A DNA stretch of 64,000 bases. It comes from Ilex aquifolium. Lineage: Eukaryota > Streptophyta > Magnoliopsida > Aquifoliales > Aquifoliaceae. The stretch spans positions 12,144,501-12,208,500 of the forward strand of contig OX637399.1 in the NCBI GenBank assembly GCA_951799425.1. Reading direction: 5' to 3'. Positions 44,894 through 56,344 of this stretch are shown in pieces. Below the pieces are notes generated by a model that searched no databases, was not told where the DNA came from, and saw nothing but the letters and a program-made list of their open reading frames with translations. The position numbers and the translations under genes were made by a program. Numbering within the stretch: position 1 is the first letter of the stretch; each line of letters begins with the position of its first letter.

Positions 44894-45762
44894 CTTGTTG
44901 GATTGATACGTGGGTTCGGGAAAGTTAGACCTAGGTCTGACTAAGTCACATGAGTTTACATTGAAAATATGTGTCGGAGTTAGCAAGAAGTACTAGATTC
45001 TCCCTTGGGTGCAAGACCTGAAAATTTTGGATATGCACTCCCGTTGGTATTGAGTTCATAAAGTGTGTCGGTGTACGCAAAACTGTTGGTGAAAGTCCAT
45101 AGGTGCCATGTCGGTTAGCTAACCGTTGGTGGAAGTCCATAAATACCTACTCCAAGAAGACATAGATTTTACAAAATAGTGATTGGATGTCTCCCATCAA
45201 TGGTAGCGGCTTGAAATGTCCGGATGCATACGCATGACATAACATGTATTATGGGAGCCAGTGGGGCTCGAGTTGCATTGCATACGTGAGTTCTCATCTC
45301 ATGGCATGGCATGAAATTGTAGCATTCATTTATGAAAGATGTGTTTGAATGAATGCTTGACATGATGATTTGCATGTGAAATTTCATTTGCATCTGGGTT
45401 GGAAACTGATCTCCTTATGAGATACCCTATTGAGCGTGACTCACCTTTTATGGGAATACATTTCAAGTGTTGGACAGACTCCAGCTGATGGCCCTCACTT
45501 GGGCCCATATTGACGACAAAGCCGATTTGTGGCTCTAGATTTTGGAATTGAAGATCCTTGTATAAATATTATCTTTTGGCCTTGTACATTTTGTAATGCA
45601 AAACTTGTATTTTGATAAAGGCTTGCAAATGTACTTTATACTTGGACATTTAATTTCATTACGAATGGATGTGGTATGATTTTCTTGGGTTAAATGTTAA
45701 AATCTAGGAAATTTGGGCCTTAGGTACTAATACCTTACAAGTACCTAACATCCAATGGGCTC

Positions 45763-45925
45763 AGGTACTGGTACATATGCTCACAGGTAACGGCACCTCG
45801 TTGCTAGTGGGCCCAGGTACCGGTACTAAGGCTTATAGGTACCAGTACCTAACTTTCAGAGGGCTCAGGTACCAGTACTCCTTATCACAGGTACCGGTAC
45901 CCCTTATCACAGGTACCAGTACCTC
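45763..45925 (+). repeat. GGTACCGGTACC palindrome array in the family C LTR
   Basis: Seven copies of a self-complementary motif near GGTACCGGTACC, several with one or two changes. Symmetry centres are at about 45,769, 45,791, 45,821, 45,843, 45,873, 45,895 and 45,917, giving intervals of 22, 30, 22, 30, 22 and 22 bp. The matching parts of the LTRs at 8,610 and 56,863 lack it. Confidence 0.75.
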
Positions 45926-46253
45926 TTCCCCAAATTCAATTTTTAAATTTTAATGCTTTCGAGCCTTTGTATCTTGAGTTCTTTTCTTTGGATGATATGA
46001 ATGGTTAAATTTTAAATCCTAGAATTTGGGATGTGGACCTCGAAATGGTCCTAGACATAATGTATGCACAGGGTATGTATTGGGTAGAACTCCTGTATAA
46101 ATGAGACTCTGCCAGAATTTCATTTTGTTATGATCCTGGTGAATGGGGTGTAATGACGTGGTATTGGGTTATACAGTATTCACAAGTATTCTACGGGTTG
46201 ATGAGTGATCAACAAATTGAGAAAAGACCCCCGAATTTTGGAGCATCACAGCT

Positions 46254-46265
46254 TGGTATCAGAGC
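46254..46265 (+). other. Primer-binding site, initiator tRNA-Met (family C)
   Basis: TGGTATCAGAGC three bases after the LTR end. Confidence 0.95.
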
Positions 46266-46471
46266 ATAAGTTCTCGATTACCTTGGAACTTGAGGGTAGA
46301 TTGGGTTAAGCCATTGCATTTGTTGTGCAATTCATGTTACGTGCATTAAATGTTATGTGTAATGTGATATGAGATTATATAGTAAATGTGTATAGGAATG
46401 AGACACTAGGGTTATAAAACATAACCTTAGGGTCAGAAAAGCAAAGGATGGGGAAGTCTACGATTTGGGCA

Positions 46472-46505
46472 TCTACCGGTAGGTGGCATACCTCCTACCA
46501 GTAAG
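46472..46505 (+). promoter_or_regulatory. CCTACCGGTAGG-type pair in the family C leader
   Basis: tctaccggtagg (centre 46,477) and cctaccagtaag (centre 46,499) lie 22 bp apart between the primer site and gag. They are the same motif as the arrays at 51,715-51,878 and 60,264-60,352. Confidence 0.5.
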
Positions 46506-46594
46506 ACAAGAAGAAAATTTTCAATGTTTTAACTTTGGATCCCTAACTTTGGGATACTAATTTAGTAGTCTATTGCTACCTTACGAGTGTGTAA

Positions 46595-47619
46595 ATGGCA
46601 AGTAGAGGAATAGGACATCGAAACGGTCGAGGGGGTGGATGGAAAACCAACCACCACCACCGGCCTTTGACCAAAAAGCCTTCATGGAGGCTATGGGCAC
46701 AATGGCGGCTAATTTTGCACAAGCTAGTGCCAACATAGGTCACAGAGGTTCGAGCAACCTCCAGAAATTTAAGGCACATAAGCCACCAAATTTTATGGGA
46801 GGAGCGGATCTGATGGTGGCCAATCATTAGTTCCAACAAGTGGATAAGATCTTGAAGGGTATGGAGATCACATATGACGTCACTAAAAAAAGAGTAACAA
46901 TGTTCCAACTTGAGGGAAAGGCCTATCTATGGTGGACTTTGGCAAAGACCTCAAGGGATATTGAGGCAATGACTTGGGAAGAGTTATGTGAGTTCTTCAT
47001 GGGCAAGTATTTTCCATCAGCTCTTTGGCAAGCTCTTCGGCAAGTGAAATTTTGGGAATTCCTGGACGTAAAATAACATACAATGGAGGTGATGCAATAC
47101 GTGGCGAAGTTCATCGAGCTGGCCCATTTTGCGGATAATTATGTGGCCATAGACTTGGCCAAAGTAAGGAGATTTGAGGACGGGTAGAAGTTGTTCATCT
47201 AGGGAAAGATTGTGCGCCATTGCCTACAAGACCTAGACTCAATGGTCGAGATGACCATGGCTATTGAGAGGGAAGTGGACGATCCTAAGATCAAAAAGAA
47301 GGAGGGTCAATCCTCCAACACTAGTTCGAGGAAGAAGCAAAGGACATCTACGCCACAACGATCACAAGGGCAAGGCCGAGGCAATCAAAGCCAAGGCCAA
47401 AGTCAGATTTCCCAAGGAGGGAAGAACTTCAAGGGGGTATATCAAGGAGACCATAAGTCATGCTATTTGTATCGTCAGCTAGGCCACCTGAAGAGGGATT
47501 GTCCTTTTGTACAGGGATCCCAGAGTTATAGGGCTTCTCAGTCCCTGTCATCAGTGGGACCTACACAGACATTTTTCACTACTCCCTACCCTACCTTGGG
47601 CCAAGGGAATCAGTGTTAG
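46595..47619 (+). pseudogene. Family C gag, broken
   Basis: ATG at 46,595 starts a Gly/Arg-rich leader (MASRGIGHRNGRGGG). A one-base shift near 46,635 leads to PPPPAFDQKAFMEAMGTMAANF and the retrotransposon gag core (FMGGADLMVANH, VTMFQLEGKAYLWW, MTWEELCEFFMGKYFP, VMQYVAKFIELAHFADNY). Stops fall at about 46,828, 47,074, 47,187 and 47,202. A zinc knuckle CYLYRQLGHLKRDC has lost its second cysteine. A Gln/Ser-rich basic linker precedes it. Confidence 0.85.
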
Positions 47620-47814
47620 CCTTAGGGCACCAGATATGTCCTAGGTACTTTATGTGCAGGTACTCCGCAATATGGAAAAATGGGCTAGGGTGTAGGCCGA
47701 GGTCGAGGACAGGGATTTTTTGCTGGGACATCAGGGGCGAGTCTTCGCCGTTATTTCTCAAACTGAGCCGGTGGATCAGTCGATGATTTAGGGTACATTT
47801 TTACTCTCTCGTTT

Positions 47815-48609
47815 ATGGGCACATAAGTTATTTGATACGGGTACATCTCATTCATTCATTTCTTCATCTTGTGTGAGAGATTTTGGCTTAGAGGTTGATA
47901 CCTTAGAAGAACCATTGCACGTAAATTCTCCTATAAGAGCTAGAGTTTGCATTGATAAGATATGTCGGGGTTTTGAGTTAGAAATCTCGAGGATTCAATT
48001 CACTGTGGACGTTAGGGTCATGGACATGTCGGAGTTTGACGTCATCCTTGGGATGGATTGGTTGGCAGCGCACCTAGTTGTTATCAATTGTGATCGGAAG
48101 AGGATCACTGCTTATACGCCAGAGGGTGTCTATTTCAAGTTTCAGGGAGAAAATCACAATGTTTTACTCCAAGCCGTGTATGACTCTCGTTGAGATGGAC
48201 AATTGATGGGTTGGCTTGTAAGCCTTAAATTGGCGGACGAGGTGAGATAGGAGTTGGATCTACCTTGGGTAGTTTGTGAGTATGCAGATGTTTTTCCAAA
48301 CGAGTTACCGGGGTTGCCACTGCATCGCATTGTAGACTTCACCATTGAGCTATAACCTGATGCATCTCCTATTTCTATGACACCATATAGCATGGCACCG
48401 ACGGAGTTGTAAGAGCTAAAGGTCCAGTTACAAGAACTATTAGATAAAGGCTTTATTAGGCCGAGTACCTCAACTTGGGGTGCTCCGGTGCTATTTTTCA
48501 AGAAGAAAGATAGGACACTTAGGCTCTATATTAACTAACAATAGTTGAATCGGCTCACTATCAAGAACAAGTACCTACTGCCGAGGATTGACGATCTTTT
48601 TGATCAATT
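47815..48609 (+). pseudogene. Family C protease and start of reverse transcriptase
   Basis: The protease active site LFDTGTSHSF (Asp codon at 47,834) and FDVILGMDWLAAH are intact in the frame open to 48,193. After stops, RT starts with VCEYADVFPNELPGLP, the FTIEL..DASPIS segment, [21 protein letters not shown] and LPRIDDLFDQL. The sequence ends there, before the catalytic YVDD region, at the junction with family A copy 2. Confidence 0.85.
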
Positions 48610-49660
48610 GAGAGAGGAATCCAAAGCCAAAAATTGGAAACCCTACCCTAAACACTTTCCAAGCCAGAAACTCTCTTATTTTATATTTCTTTTTTAGCCT
48701 TTCTACTTGGAGGATTGAACCTCTCTCACTTTTGTGCCCTAGCTGGTAATAAGAGTGGAGGTGTTTCAACTATTCCTCAGGAAAGGACTTGTTTTATTTT
48801 TTTTGCTGTTGTAATGGGATTAGCTCATCCTTCTTGCTTGTCTGTAGTAATGAAGTGTGAGTAGTCCGTTTATACTCTTTAGCGAAGGGTGAAAATATGT
48901 GTAATGTATTTTGTGCTATGGAAATGCCGATGTTTTATTTATACATTAATGTTTATACCTCTCTTGATTGATGGATGGTTATTACTATTATATACTCATG
49001 GTTATGAACACCGAGCAAAGCTTATTGCCGTGTACCATTCTATGTATAAGTATTATGTACTTCATGCATGATACAATGATGCATGCAGTAGGATTTTATG
49101 TAGCAGTCAGGAGATTGGTTATAGATGGGTTAAATCTCGCCATAGCTAATGCTTTTGATTCAATGCATAAATCAGAACTCCATCTTCATTAAATCATTGA
49201 CCTACCGATCGAATAGCTAAAGTAAATCTTTTGAATGGTTCACCTGCAGGTTTACTCGAGTTATTTGGTTGTTCTATGGTACATAGATGTTCCGGCTAAC
49301 CTAATCAGTTGTTGTGATATAGTTCAGTTACACATCAAACCTATCGGCTAACTTTCCAGTAAAGCGAGGGTTAATTGTTGTAAGGTGGCATTTTCATAAA
49401 CAAGCAATATAATGCATGTTGGATCCCCGAACTAAAGGGTAGCTTTTCAATTATTGTTATCAAGAGTTTAATTTAAGTATTTGTTTGATAATTCTAAGTT
49501 ACACCACAAACTATTGTAAAACACACTATGCACAAGACAATCTTACCTTTTCTATTTTTGAATTCCAACAGATAGCTCTTTGTGGGTTCAACCTCAGACT
49601 TAACCGAGTAATACTAAAATTTGACCACTTATACTTGGGTGTATGATTTAAATCAGGTCA
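48610..49660 (+). repeat. Partial 5' LTR of family A copy 2 (U3 missing)
   Basis: Matches the leader, R/U5 modules and U5 of the solo LTR at 43,237-44,888 (reverse-complemented), from 'agaaactctctta' to the end 'caggtca'. The U3 part, including any palindromes, was lost at the junction with family C. Confidence 0.85.
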
Positions 49661-49667
49661 AGCTTTT

Positions 49668-49685
49668 TGGCGTCGTTGCCGAGGA
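49668..49685 (+). other. Primer-binding site, tRNA-Asp (family A copy 2)
   Basis: TGGCGTCGTTGCCGAGGA differs from the intact site at 15,168 by one C to T and one G to A. Confidence 0.85.
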
Positions 49686-49768
49686 GTTACGTTGATTTGA
49701 AAATGAACAAGGAAGTTGTCTAGTTTGTATTATATGTGTATATACTGTTTGTTTTATTTTTATTGTTT

Positions 49769-50863
49769 ATGTCTGCTAAGTCATCAGTAGAGTCTGTAAA
49801 TCAGTCTACTTCGTCTTCATCATCTTCGTCACAAGCATCTTCGGACTCTTTTGAGTTAAGTATGGCTAATAATAATCAAAGAGAACAAGAGGTGGTTCAA
49901 AATGTCAAACCTTTGAGAGAATATTTGCATCCTACACGCACTAATGTCCCTTCATGTTTTACTTTTTCCACAAATGTTCCAAATTTTAACATTAAAGTAG
50001 GAACAATACAGCTTTTACCGCAGTTTCATGGTCTTGTGTTTGAAAACCCTTATTTGCATATGAAAGAATTTTAGGAAGTGTGTGGTGCATTGCAAGATAA
50101 TTCTGAAATGGCCCGGTCGAAACTTTTTCCTTTTTCTTTATAAGATAAAGCCATACATTGGCTAAATTCTTTAAAAGCTCAATCCATTCCAAGTTGGCAA
50201 GTGTTACAAACTGAATTTTTCAATAAATTTTTTCCTGTTCATCGCATTAATGCATTGAGACGTCAAATCATGAATTTTAATGTGAAAGAGGGATAAAATT
50301 TTTATCAATATTGGGAGAGATTTGAGGATCTTCTCCAAGCTTGCCCACATCATGTATTTGAGAGTTGAACCCTAGTTGATTTCTTTTATAATACCCTTCT
50401 TTCTACAATGCTTCAGTTTGTTGAAATGATGGCCCATGGAGAATTCATGTGCAAGAATCTTGATGAGGCATTTGAGTTTTTTGATACCATTTCGGAGAGT
50501 TCCCAAATGTGGGACTCGACCTCGCCAAATATTGTTGAAACCAAGTCATCTTTATCCCAGGATGGAAAATACATGTTAAACGAGGATGATGATCTAAGGG
50601 CTAGAATGGCTACCTTGTCTCAAATGCTAGATGCTATAGAGATGAAAAAAGTCAAGGAAGTTATTGTTGTGTCACCCACTGATCAGTTGTGTGGAATCTA
50701 TACTTTGGCAAGACATCTCATGGGAGAGTGTCCCACCATTCCAGCCTTTAATGAGGTTTTGATGGAACAAACCAATGTTACTTCGAAGTTTAACAAGCCT
50801 TATTCAAACCCCTACTCTGAAACCTATAATCCAGGGTGGCAGAATCACCCGAATTTTAGTTGA
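49769..50863 (+). pseudogene. Family A copy 2 gag, broken
   Basis: ATG 49,769 starts MSAKSSVESVN and a Ser-rich leader. The gag core follows in the same order as copy 1 (LLPQFHGLVFENPYLH, LKAQSIPSWQVLQTEFFNKFFP, YWERFEDLLQACPHH). Stops fall near 50,072, 50,141, 50,294 and 50,366. The C-terminal piece 50,408-50,863 is open and ends in a cysteine-poor relic of the zinc knuckle (LARHLMGECPTIPAFNEVL). The linker to protease continues to about 51,467. Confidence 0.85.
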
Positions 50864-51467
50864 AAAAACACACAGCCAGTAAGTCAGCAACCATGTCCAC
50901 CTTTACCACAGTCTCAGACTCAGTAGACATATTAGCCTTATCAACCCCCATATATAAGAAGTTTAAAAGACACCATGAATCAGTTCACTCAAAATCAAAT
51001 GAGTTTTAATACTCAGTCTACCCATGCATTCAATAATTTCAAAGCTTAAACTTCACAAAATATTGAGGATATAAAGAGTCATCTAGCCAAGTTGACCCAG
51101 TCTTTGAGCACAATGGAGAAGGAAAAATTACCATCTAAACTAAACCTCTGCAGGGTCAAACTCAGGTAAATGTCGTGTCTTCTAAATCTTCCCCGAGTCA
51201 AGTTCTAGCAATTATCACACTGAGAAGTGGTAAGGTGATTGACAAGACCATTAAGGCCAAAACTCTTGAGCCAATATCTGAGTTAATCCCTGTAAATGAA
51301 CCAATTAAGCCTGAACCTACAATTTAAAAGGAAAAAGAGTTGCCTAATGAAAAAGAAAAATCAAATCCTATTCCTTTGCCTTTTCCCAAAGAGTTAAGAG
51401 ACCTCAAACATTGAACAATCATGCTGAAATCTTTGAGTTGTTTAAGCAAGTGAAGATTAAAATCCTA

Positions 51468-53183
51468 ATGAGCATAGAATATTGCATATCATGTATCTCA
51501 TTTGCACCAATTTATGCTTGGTTTTGTGGTGAAAATTGGGGGAAATGCTTTTAAACTCACATTTAATGGAGATTCGTGTGATTGTAGGTAAAGAGTAGGT
51601 GATGGCATGTATTAAGCCTCCCATTAAGTGCTTAAAGGCAATGGAGAAGAAGGGAAGACTTAACGCATGGCTCGGGATATCAAGAGACCAAGAAAATTCC
51701 AAAACAGAAGAAAACCTACCGGTAGAAGTCAGCAGAAACCTACCGGTAGAAGTTCCAAAACCTACCAGTAGGAAAAGTGAACTAAAATTCTTCTACTGTA
51801 GCCCCTGCCATAAACTTACCTGTAGAAAATGCCTATTGGAAAAAACCTACCGGTAGGTTTTGTCGTTCTACTGGTAGGTTTTGCCCAGAAATGCCAGAAG
51901 CTTGAAAACACGACTCCACCTACTTCGGGGGCCCACCTCTTGTCATCCCAACCATACCCTGACATCTTTGACACACCATGATGGTCTCTTATACCCTAAA
52001 GTCTGATTTTGGAAGAGAAAATCATGGGAGAGGTATGAGAGAGAAGAGGGGTGGTTGGTGAGGCATGAGAGGTGTATGCTTGGTTTGTCCTTGCTTGTTG
52101 AAGTGCCCAATCTCTTCCCACTCATCAAATGTCAGTTCTCACTGACCATGGAAGAGGGATGGACGAATTTGGATGAAGCTATTCACCATTATTCTGATTT
52201 ACACAAGCTTTTTAGAGAGAGAAAGTCTTAGGAAGAAGATGAAGTTATAGAGAGATAAAGTTGGGTTTTTGAATTTCTTTCACCATTTTCGTTGTAGTAA
52301 GCTTTATTCTACTTGTAATCTTCACATCTTACACCTTAATCTCATTTATTTCAAGTTGTAACCAAGTCTAGCTTAATGTTTATGTATTTCCATTTCTGCA
52401 TTTGGGTTTTCTTTCCAAGTTTTGTATTTTGGGTATGAAATGAATTTGCTTTTGTAGTTTAACCTCTTCTTGCATCAATACAAGTTTAATGCTTCATTTC
52501 ACTACCATGTCTCTTTACATTGTGATTGTTCTTGCTTTGATCATGAGTAGCTAGACTTTTAGTTGACTAATCCAAGGGGAATTTCCTCTTGGATATGTGA
52601 AATCAACTCGCTCCCATTCTTCCTCGCAGTATAAAGTGTTTGGTTTGACTAGGTTGAGTGTGGACATGGTTGTGAGCTCTTGATACGCCGTAGACTTGTC
52701 ACGGGGTATGCTTGTGTCTACACCTCCACATTAGTTCCTTACTTCCTACGAATTAATCAAACACTGAAACACCATTGGTCGAATGAATTGAGTTGATTTG
52801 AAATTTCCATTGGAATGATCTCTATGGATTAGCCAACCTTGCTTTCTTGCATTTTTACCAAAAAACACAACTCACCAAAACACAATTCAAAAGATTTTCT
52901 CATTTTCATTTCTTTAAAAATCACCCTTCACAACAATTTGACCTACCTTCCCTGAGGAGACAACCTTGGAATTCTCAATTTCAAGTAAAACACGATATTG
53001 CAAGTCTCTCTTTGCTTGGGGAGCACTTTTGCACACACACACGTTTTTGTTCACACATGATTTTTTCCATTTCTTGCATTTAAACCTGAGGGAGAGTGAT
53101 TCTTACCTACTCATATAAGCCATATACACACAATCCGAGTTCATGTTTGAAGATTAGGGTGAATCGCATCAAGCACATCCCCC
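51468..53183. mobile_element. LTR-like insertion (family B) in family A copy 2
   Basis: Copy 1 runs without a break from 'gaagattaacatcctgttggatg' (2,040), whereas in copy 2 about 1.7 kb separates 'gaagattaaaatccta' from 'catccccctattggatg'. The insert starts atgagcatag, includes a CCTACCGGTAGG array, and near 52,940 has 'accttccctgaggagacaacc', reminiscent of U5 ends of Athila-like LTRs. It is probably a solo LTR, but I could not define a clean target duplication. No gene was recognised inside. Confidence 0.6.
51715..51878. promoter_or_regulatory. CCTACCGGTAGG palindrome array (family B LTR-like)
   Basis: Copies are centred at about 51,720, 51,744, 51,766, 51,851 and 51,872. The first three are 24 and 22 bp apart and the last two 21 bp. 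Two further decayed copies lie between (cctgtaga, cctattgg). The block ends with ggttttgcccagaa, as does the array at 60,264-60,352. Confidence 0.75.
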
Positions 53184-54113
53184 TATTGGATGCAATCAAA
53201 CAAGTCCCATCTTATGCCAAGTTTTTGAAAGACCTCTGCACAGTAAAGAGAATGATCAATGTACAAAAAAGAGCATTTTTGATTGAACAGACTAGTACTA
53301 TCATTCAGCACAAGGCCCCACTAAAGTACAACGATCTTGGGAGTCCTACAGTTTCATGCATAATCGGGAACTTTAGGATTGAGCAAGCCTTGCTTTATCT
53401 TAGAGCTAGTGTCAATTTGCTCCCATATTCAGTCAATGAGCAGTTAGGGTTGGGTGAGTTAAAACCCACAAATGTCACATTACAGTTGGCTGACCGTTCT
53501 ATGAAAATTCCATGTTGAATCGTTGAAGATGTACTTGTTCAGATAAGTTTTATTTTTCAGTGGATTTCATTGTTTTAGATACACAGTCAGTCTTGCATGT
53601 CTCTACCCAAATTCCTGTTCTTCTAGGGCAACCATTCCTAGCTACATCAAATGCATTGATCAATTGTAGGAATGAAATCATTAAACTTTTATTTGGAAAT
53701 ATGAAATTGGAATTGAATGTGTTTGATATTGCTAAGCAACCCAGAGACGAAGAAACATTGCATGAAGTAAACTGCATTGAATCATTAACTAAAAATATGT
53801 TTGCAAATGCTTGTACAAAGAAAGAGTCACATGCATTGTTAGAGTCTGTAAATAGTGTTGAGTCTATTGTAGATATGCCCACTATTAGAACATGGGTTCC
53901 AACAGTTGAAGAGTTATTACCTATTGGAACAAAGTCTGTTGAGTCTAGTGTTGTTGCTCCCAAATCAGAGTTGAAACCTCTTCCTGCCGACTTGAAATAT
54001 GTCTTCCAGGGAGAGGATGAAACTTATCCAATGGTAATATCTTCAAAATTATTAGAAGTCCAAGAAAAGCAATTGATAAGAGTTATCAAAAATCATCAAA
54101 GTGCAATTGATTA
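53184..54113 (+). pseudogene. Family A copy 2 protease region
   Basis: IPLLDAIKQVPSYAKFLKDLCT introduces the protease. SCIIGNFRIEQALLYLRASVNLLPY holds the active-site region, with YLRAS where DLGAS is expected, so catalysis is doubtful. VLLGQPFLATSNALINCRNEIIKL follows after a frame change near 53,520. The acidic linker to RT is open to 54,113. Much better preserved than copy 1. Confidence 0.8.
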
Positions 54114-54129
54114 GACGGTAGCTGATATT

Positions 54130-54897
54130 AAGTGAATAAGTCATCTTCTGTGTATTCATTGTATATACTTGGAAGAAAACTCTAAACCATCATGATAGCT
54201 GCAAAAAAGATTAAATCCACATTTAAAGGAAATTTTTCGGGCTGAAGTGTTTAAACTATTAGACGATGGTATTATATTTCCTATATCTGATAGTAAATGG
54301 GTCAGCCCTACACAAGTAGTACTAAAAAATTCTGGTGTTATGGTAGTAAGAAACCAAGAACATGAATTAGTCCCTATGTGTACAGTCATTGGTTAGCGTA
54401 TGTGTATTGACTATTGAAAATTAAACTCTCTTACCAGAAAATATCATTTTTCCTTACCTTTCTTGGACCAAGTTTTGAAAAGAATAGCCGGACATGCATA
54501 TTATTATTTTTTGGATGGATATTCTGGCTATAACCAGATTGAAATAGAAATTGATGACCTAGAGAAAACCACTTTTACATGTCCTTTTGGCACTCTTGCT
54601 TATTAAAGAATGTCATTTGGATTGTATAATGCTTCAACCACTTTTCAGCGTTGCATGTTGAGTATTTTAAGTGATATAGTGGAGCAATTTTTGGAAGTTT
54701 TTATGAATGATTTTTATATATATGGTGATTCTTTTGAATTGTGTTTACAAAATCTTGAAAAAGTCCTTACTCGATGTGTAAAATATGCTCGATCCTTTCT
54801 AGGTCATGCAGGATTCTATAGAAGATTCATTAAAGATTTTAGTTTGATATCCAAACCAATGTGTAATCTTCTATGTCAGGACGTACCATTTGATTGA
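54130..54897 (+). pseudogene. Family A copy 2 reverse transcriptase, mutated and shortened
   Basis: The RT N-terminal half has several stops. The open part (54,610-54,897) reads MSFGLYNASTTFQRCMLS and FMNDFYIYGDSFE: the first catalytic aspartate of FMDDF is Asn. About 35 codons present in copy 1 between KVHARC and VRSFIG (containing LGHVVSAEGI) are deleted in frame, giving LTRCVKYARSFLGHAG. Both changes would abolish activity. Confidence 0.85.
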
Positions 54898-54979
54898 AAT
54901 GATGCATATGAGTCGGCATTTGATAAACTCAAAATCATGCTTATTTCTACACCAATTATGCAACCTCCTAATTGATCTT

Positions 54980-55340
54980 TACCATTTGAATTGATGTGTG
55001 ATGCTAGTGATTATGCAGTAGGAGTTGTCTTAGGTCAAATAAAAGATAAACGGCCCTATGTAATTTACTACGCAAGCAAAACTCTGAATGATACACAAAT
55101 GAATTATTCCACCATAGAAAAAGAGTTGTTTGCTGCAGATAAATTTTGATCATATTTGGTTAGATCCTCAATTGTTGTGTTTACTGATCATGTAGCCTTG
55201 AAATATGTGCTTACAAAGAAGGATGCTAAGCCACGAATATTATGATAGATACTATTACTTCAAGAATTTGAGCTCATTATCAAAGACAAGAAAGGAGTTG
55301 AAAATGTGGTAGCTAATCATTTATCGATGCGGAATTATGA
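54980..55340 (+). pseudogene. Family A copy 2 RNase H
   Basis: [32 protein letters not shown] is followed by [24 protein letters not shown] and, further on, VENVVANHLS. The order of conserved Asp/Glu positions is kept, but in-frame stops occur near 54,974, 55,148 and 55,243. Confidence 0.8.
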
Positions 55341-55589
55341 TACAAAAGAAGAGTCAATACCAATCAAAGAAACCTTTCCTGATGAGCAATTATTTGCAGG
55401 AACTGAGGTTCCATGGTATGTAGATATAACCAATTATTTAGTAACATGTACCGTTCCTCTTCATTATATTTGGACAGGTAAGTGAAATTTTTTAAGAGAG
55501 GTACGTAATTTCTTTTGGGAAGATCCCTATATGTTTAAGTACTGCAAATATCATATAATATGGTGTTGTGTACCCAATCATGAAATAGG

Positions 55590-56344
55590 TCAAGTCATTT
55601 AATTTTGCCATTCTGAAGCTTGTGGTGGACATTTTTCTTCAAAGAAAACTGCTACTAAAATTTTGAAGTGTGAATTTTATTGGCCCACCATTTTCAAGGA
55701 TGTACATGTTTTTTGTCTAAATTGTGACCAATGTCAAAGGATGGAAAATATTTCAAAAAGAAATAAGATGCATTTAAATCCTATTTTGATCATTGAAATT
55801 TTCAATTATTGGGGTATCGATTTTATGAGACCATTTCCCCCCTCCTTTGGACATCTGTACATTTTAGTTGCCGTTAATTATGTTTCCAAATGGGTTGAGG
55901 CAACTCCTTGTCGAAACAATGATCATCGCACCATGATCAAATTTTTAAAAGAAAACATTTTGTCTAAATTCAGAATTCCTTGAGCCATCATAAGTGATGG
56001 GCGTGCACATTTTTGCAATAAATCTTTTGAAAATTTGATGAAAAAATATTTGATTTCCAATAAAGTATATGCCCCTTATCATCCTCAGACAAGTGGACAA
56101 GCTGAATTAGCCAATAGGGACATAAAATATTTTTTGAAAAAAATAGTTAACCCTGATCATGAGGATTGGTGTTTAAGACTGATTGATGTGCTTTGGGCTT
56201 ACTGAATTGCATACAAAACTATTTTGGGAATGTCTACTTATCGGTTAGTTTTTGGTAAATTATGCCACTTGCCTGTAGAATTGGAACATCGAGTATATTG
56301 GGCAATCAAAATGATAAATTTTGATATTGACAAAGCAAGTGCAT
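55590..56344 (+). pseudogene. Family A copy 2 integrase
   Basis: The zinc-binding region (FCHSEACGGHF ... CLNCDQCQR) has lost part of its HHCC set. The DDE core has WGIDFMRPFP (first Asp), IISDGRAHFCN (second Asp) and TSGQAELANRDIK (Glu). The Athila-type end [19 protein letters not shown] follows. Stops are near 55,982 and 56,205. The reading runs on past LQINE into the accessory ORF at about 56,345, so the normal spacer is deleted. Confidence 0.85.

Larger units (their letters stand above)
42080..46250 (+). repeat. 5' LTR of family C, split by a nested solo LTR
   Basis: Starts TGTGAAAGC and ends GCATCACA. Without the nested insertion and its duplication it is about 2,514 bp, close to the 2,452 bp of the solo LTR at 8,610. 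Matching landmarks are 'ggtacgggttgaRaaccc' near the start, 'gtgtttgataaaatgc' mid-way and 'gtgatcaacRRRttgaSaaaagaccccc' at the end. It uniquely carries the GGTACCGGTACC array at 45,763-45,925. Confidence 0.9.
42080..48609 (+). mobile_element. tRNA-Met-primed Ty3/gypsy element (family C), 3' truncated
   Basis: A 5' LTR (42,080-46,250, interrupted by a solo LTR), primer site, broken gag, protease and the start of RT. It stops at about 48,609 inside RT, where the LTR of family A copy 2 begins. Gag type and primer suggest a Tekay/Del-like chromovirus, but integrase and chromodomain are absent, so lineage is provisional. It was inserted in the C-terminal end of the Mutator-like transposase. Confidence 0.85.
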
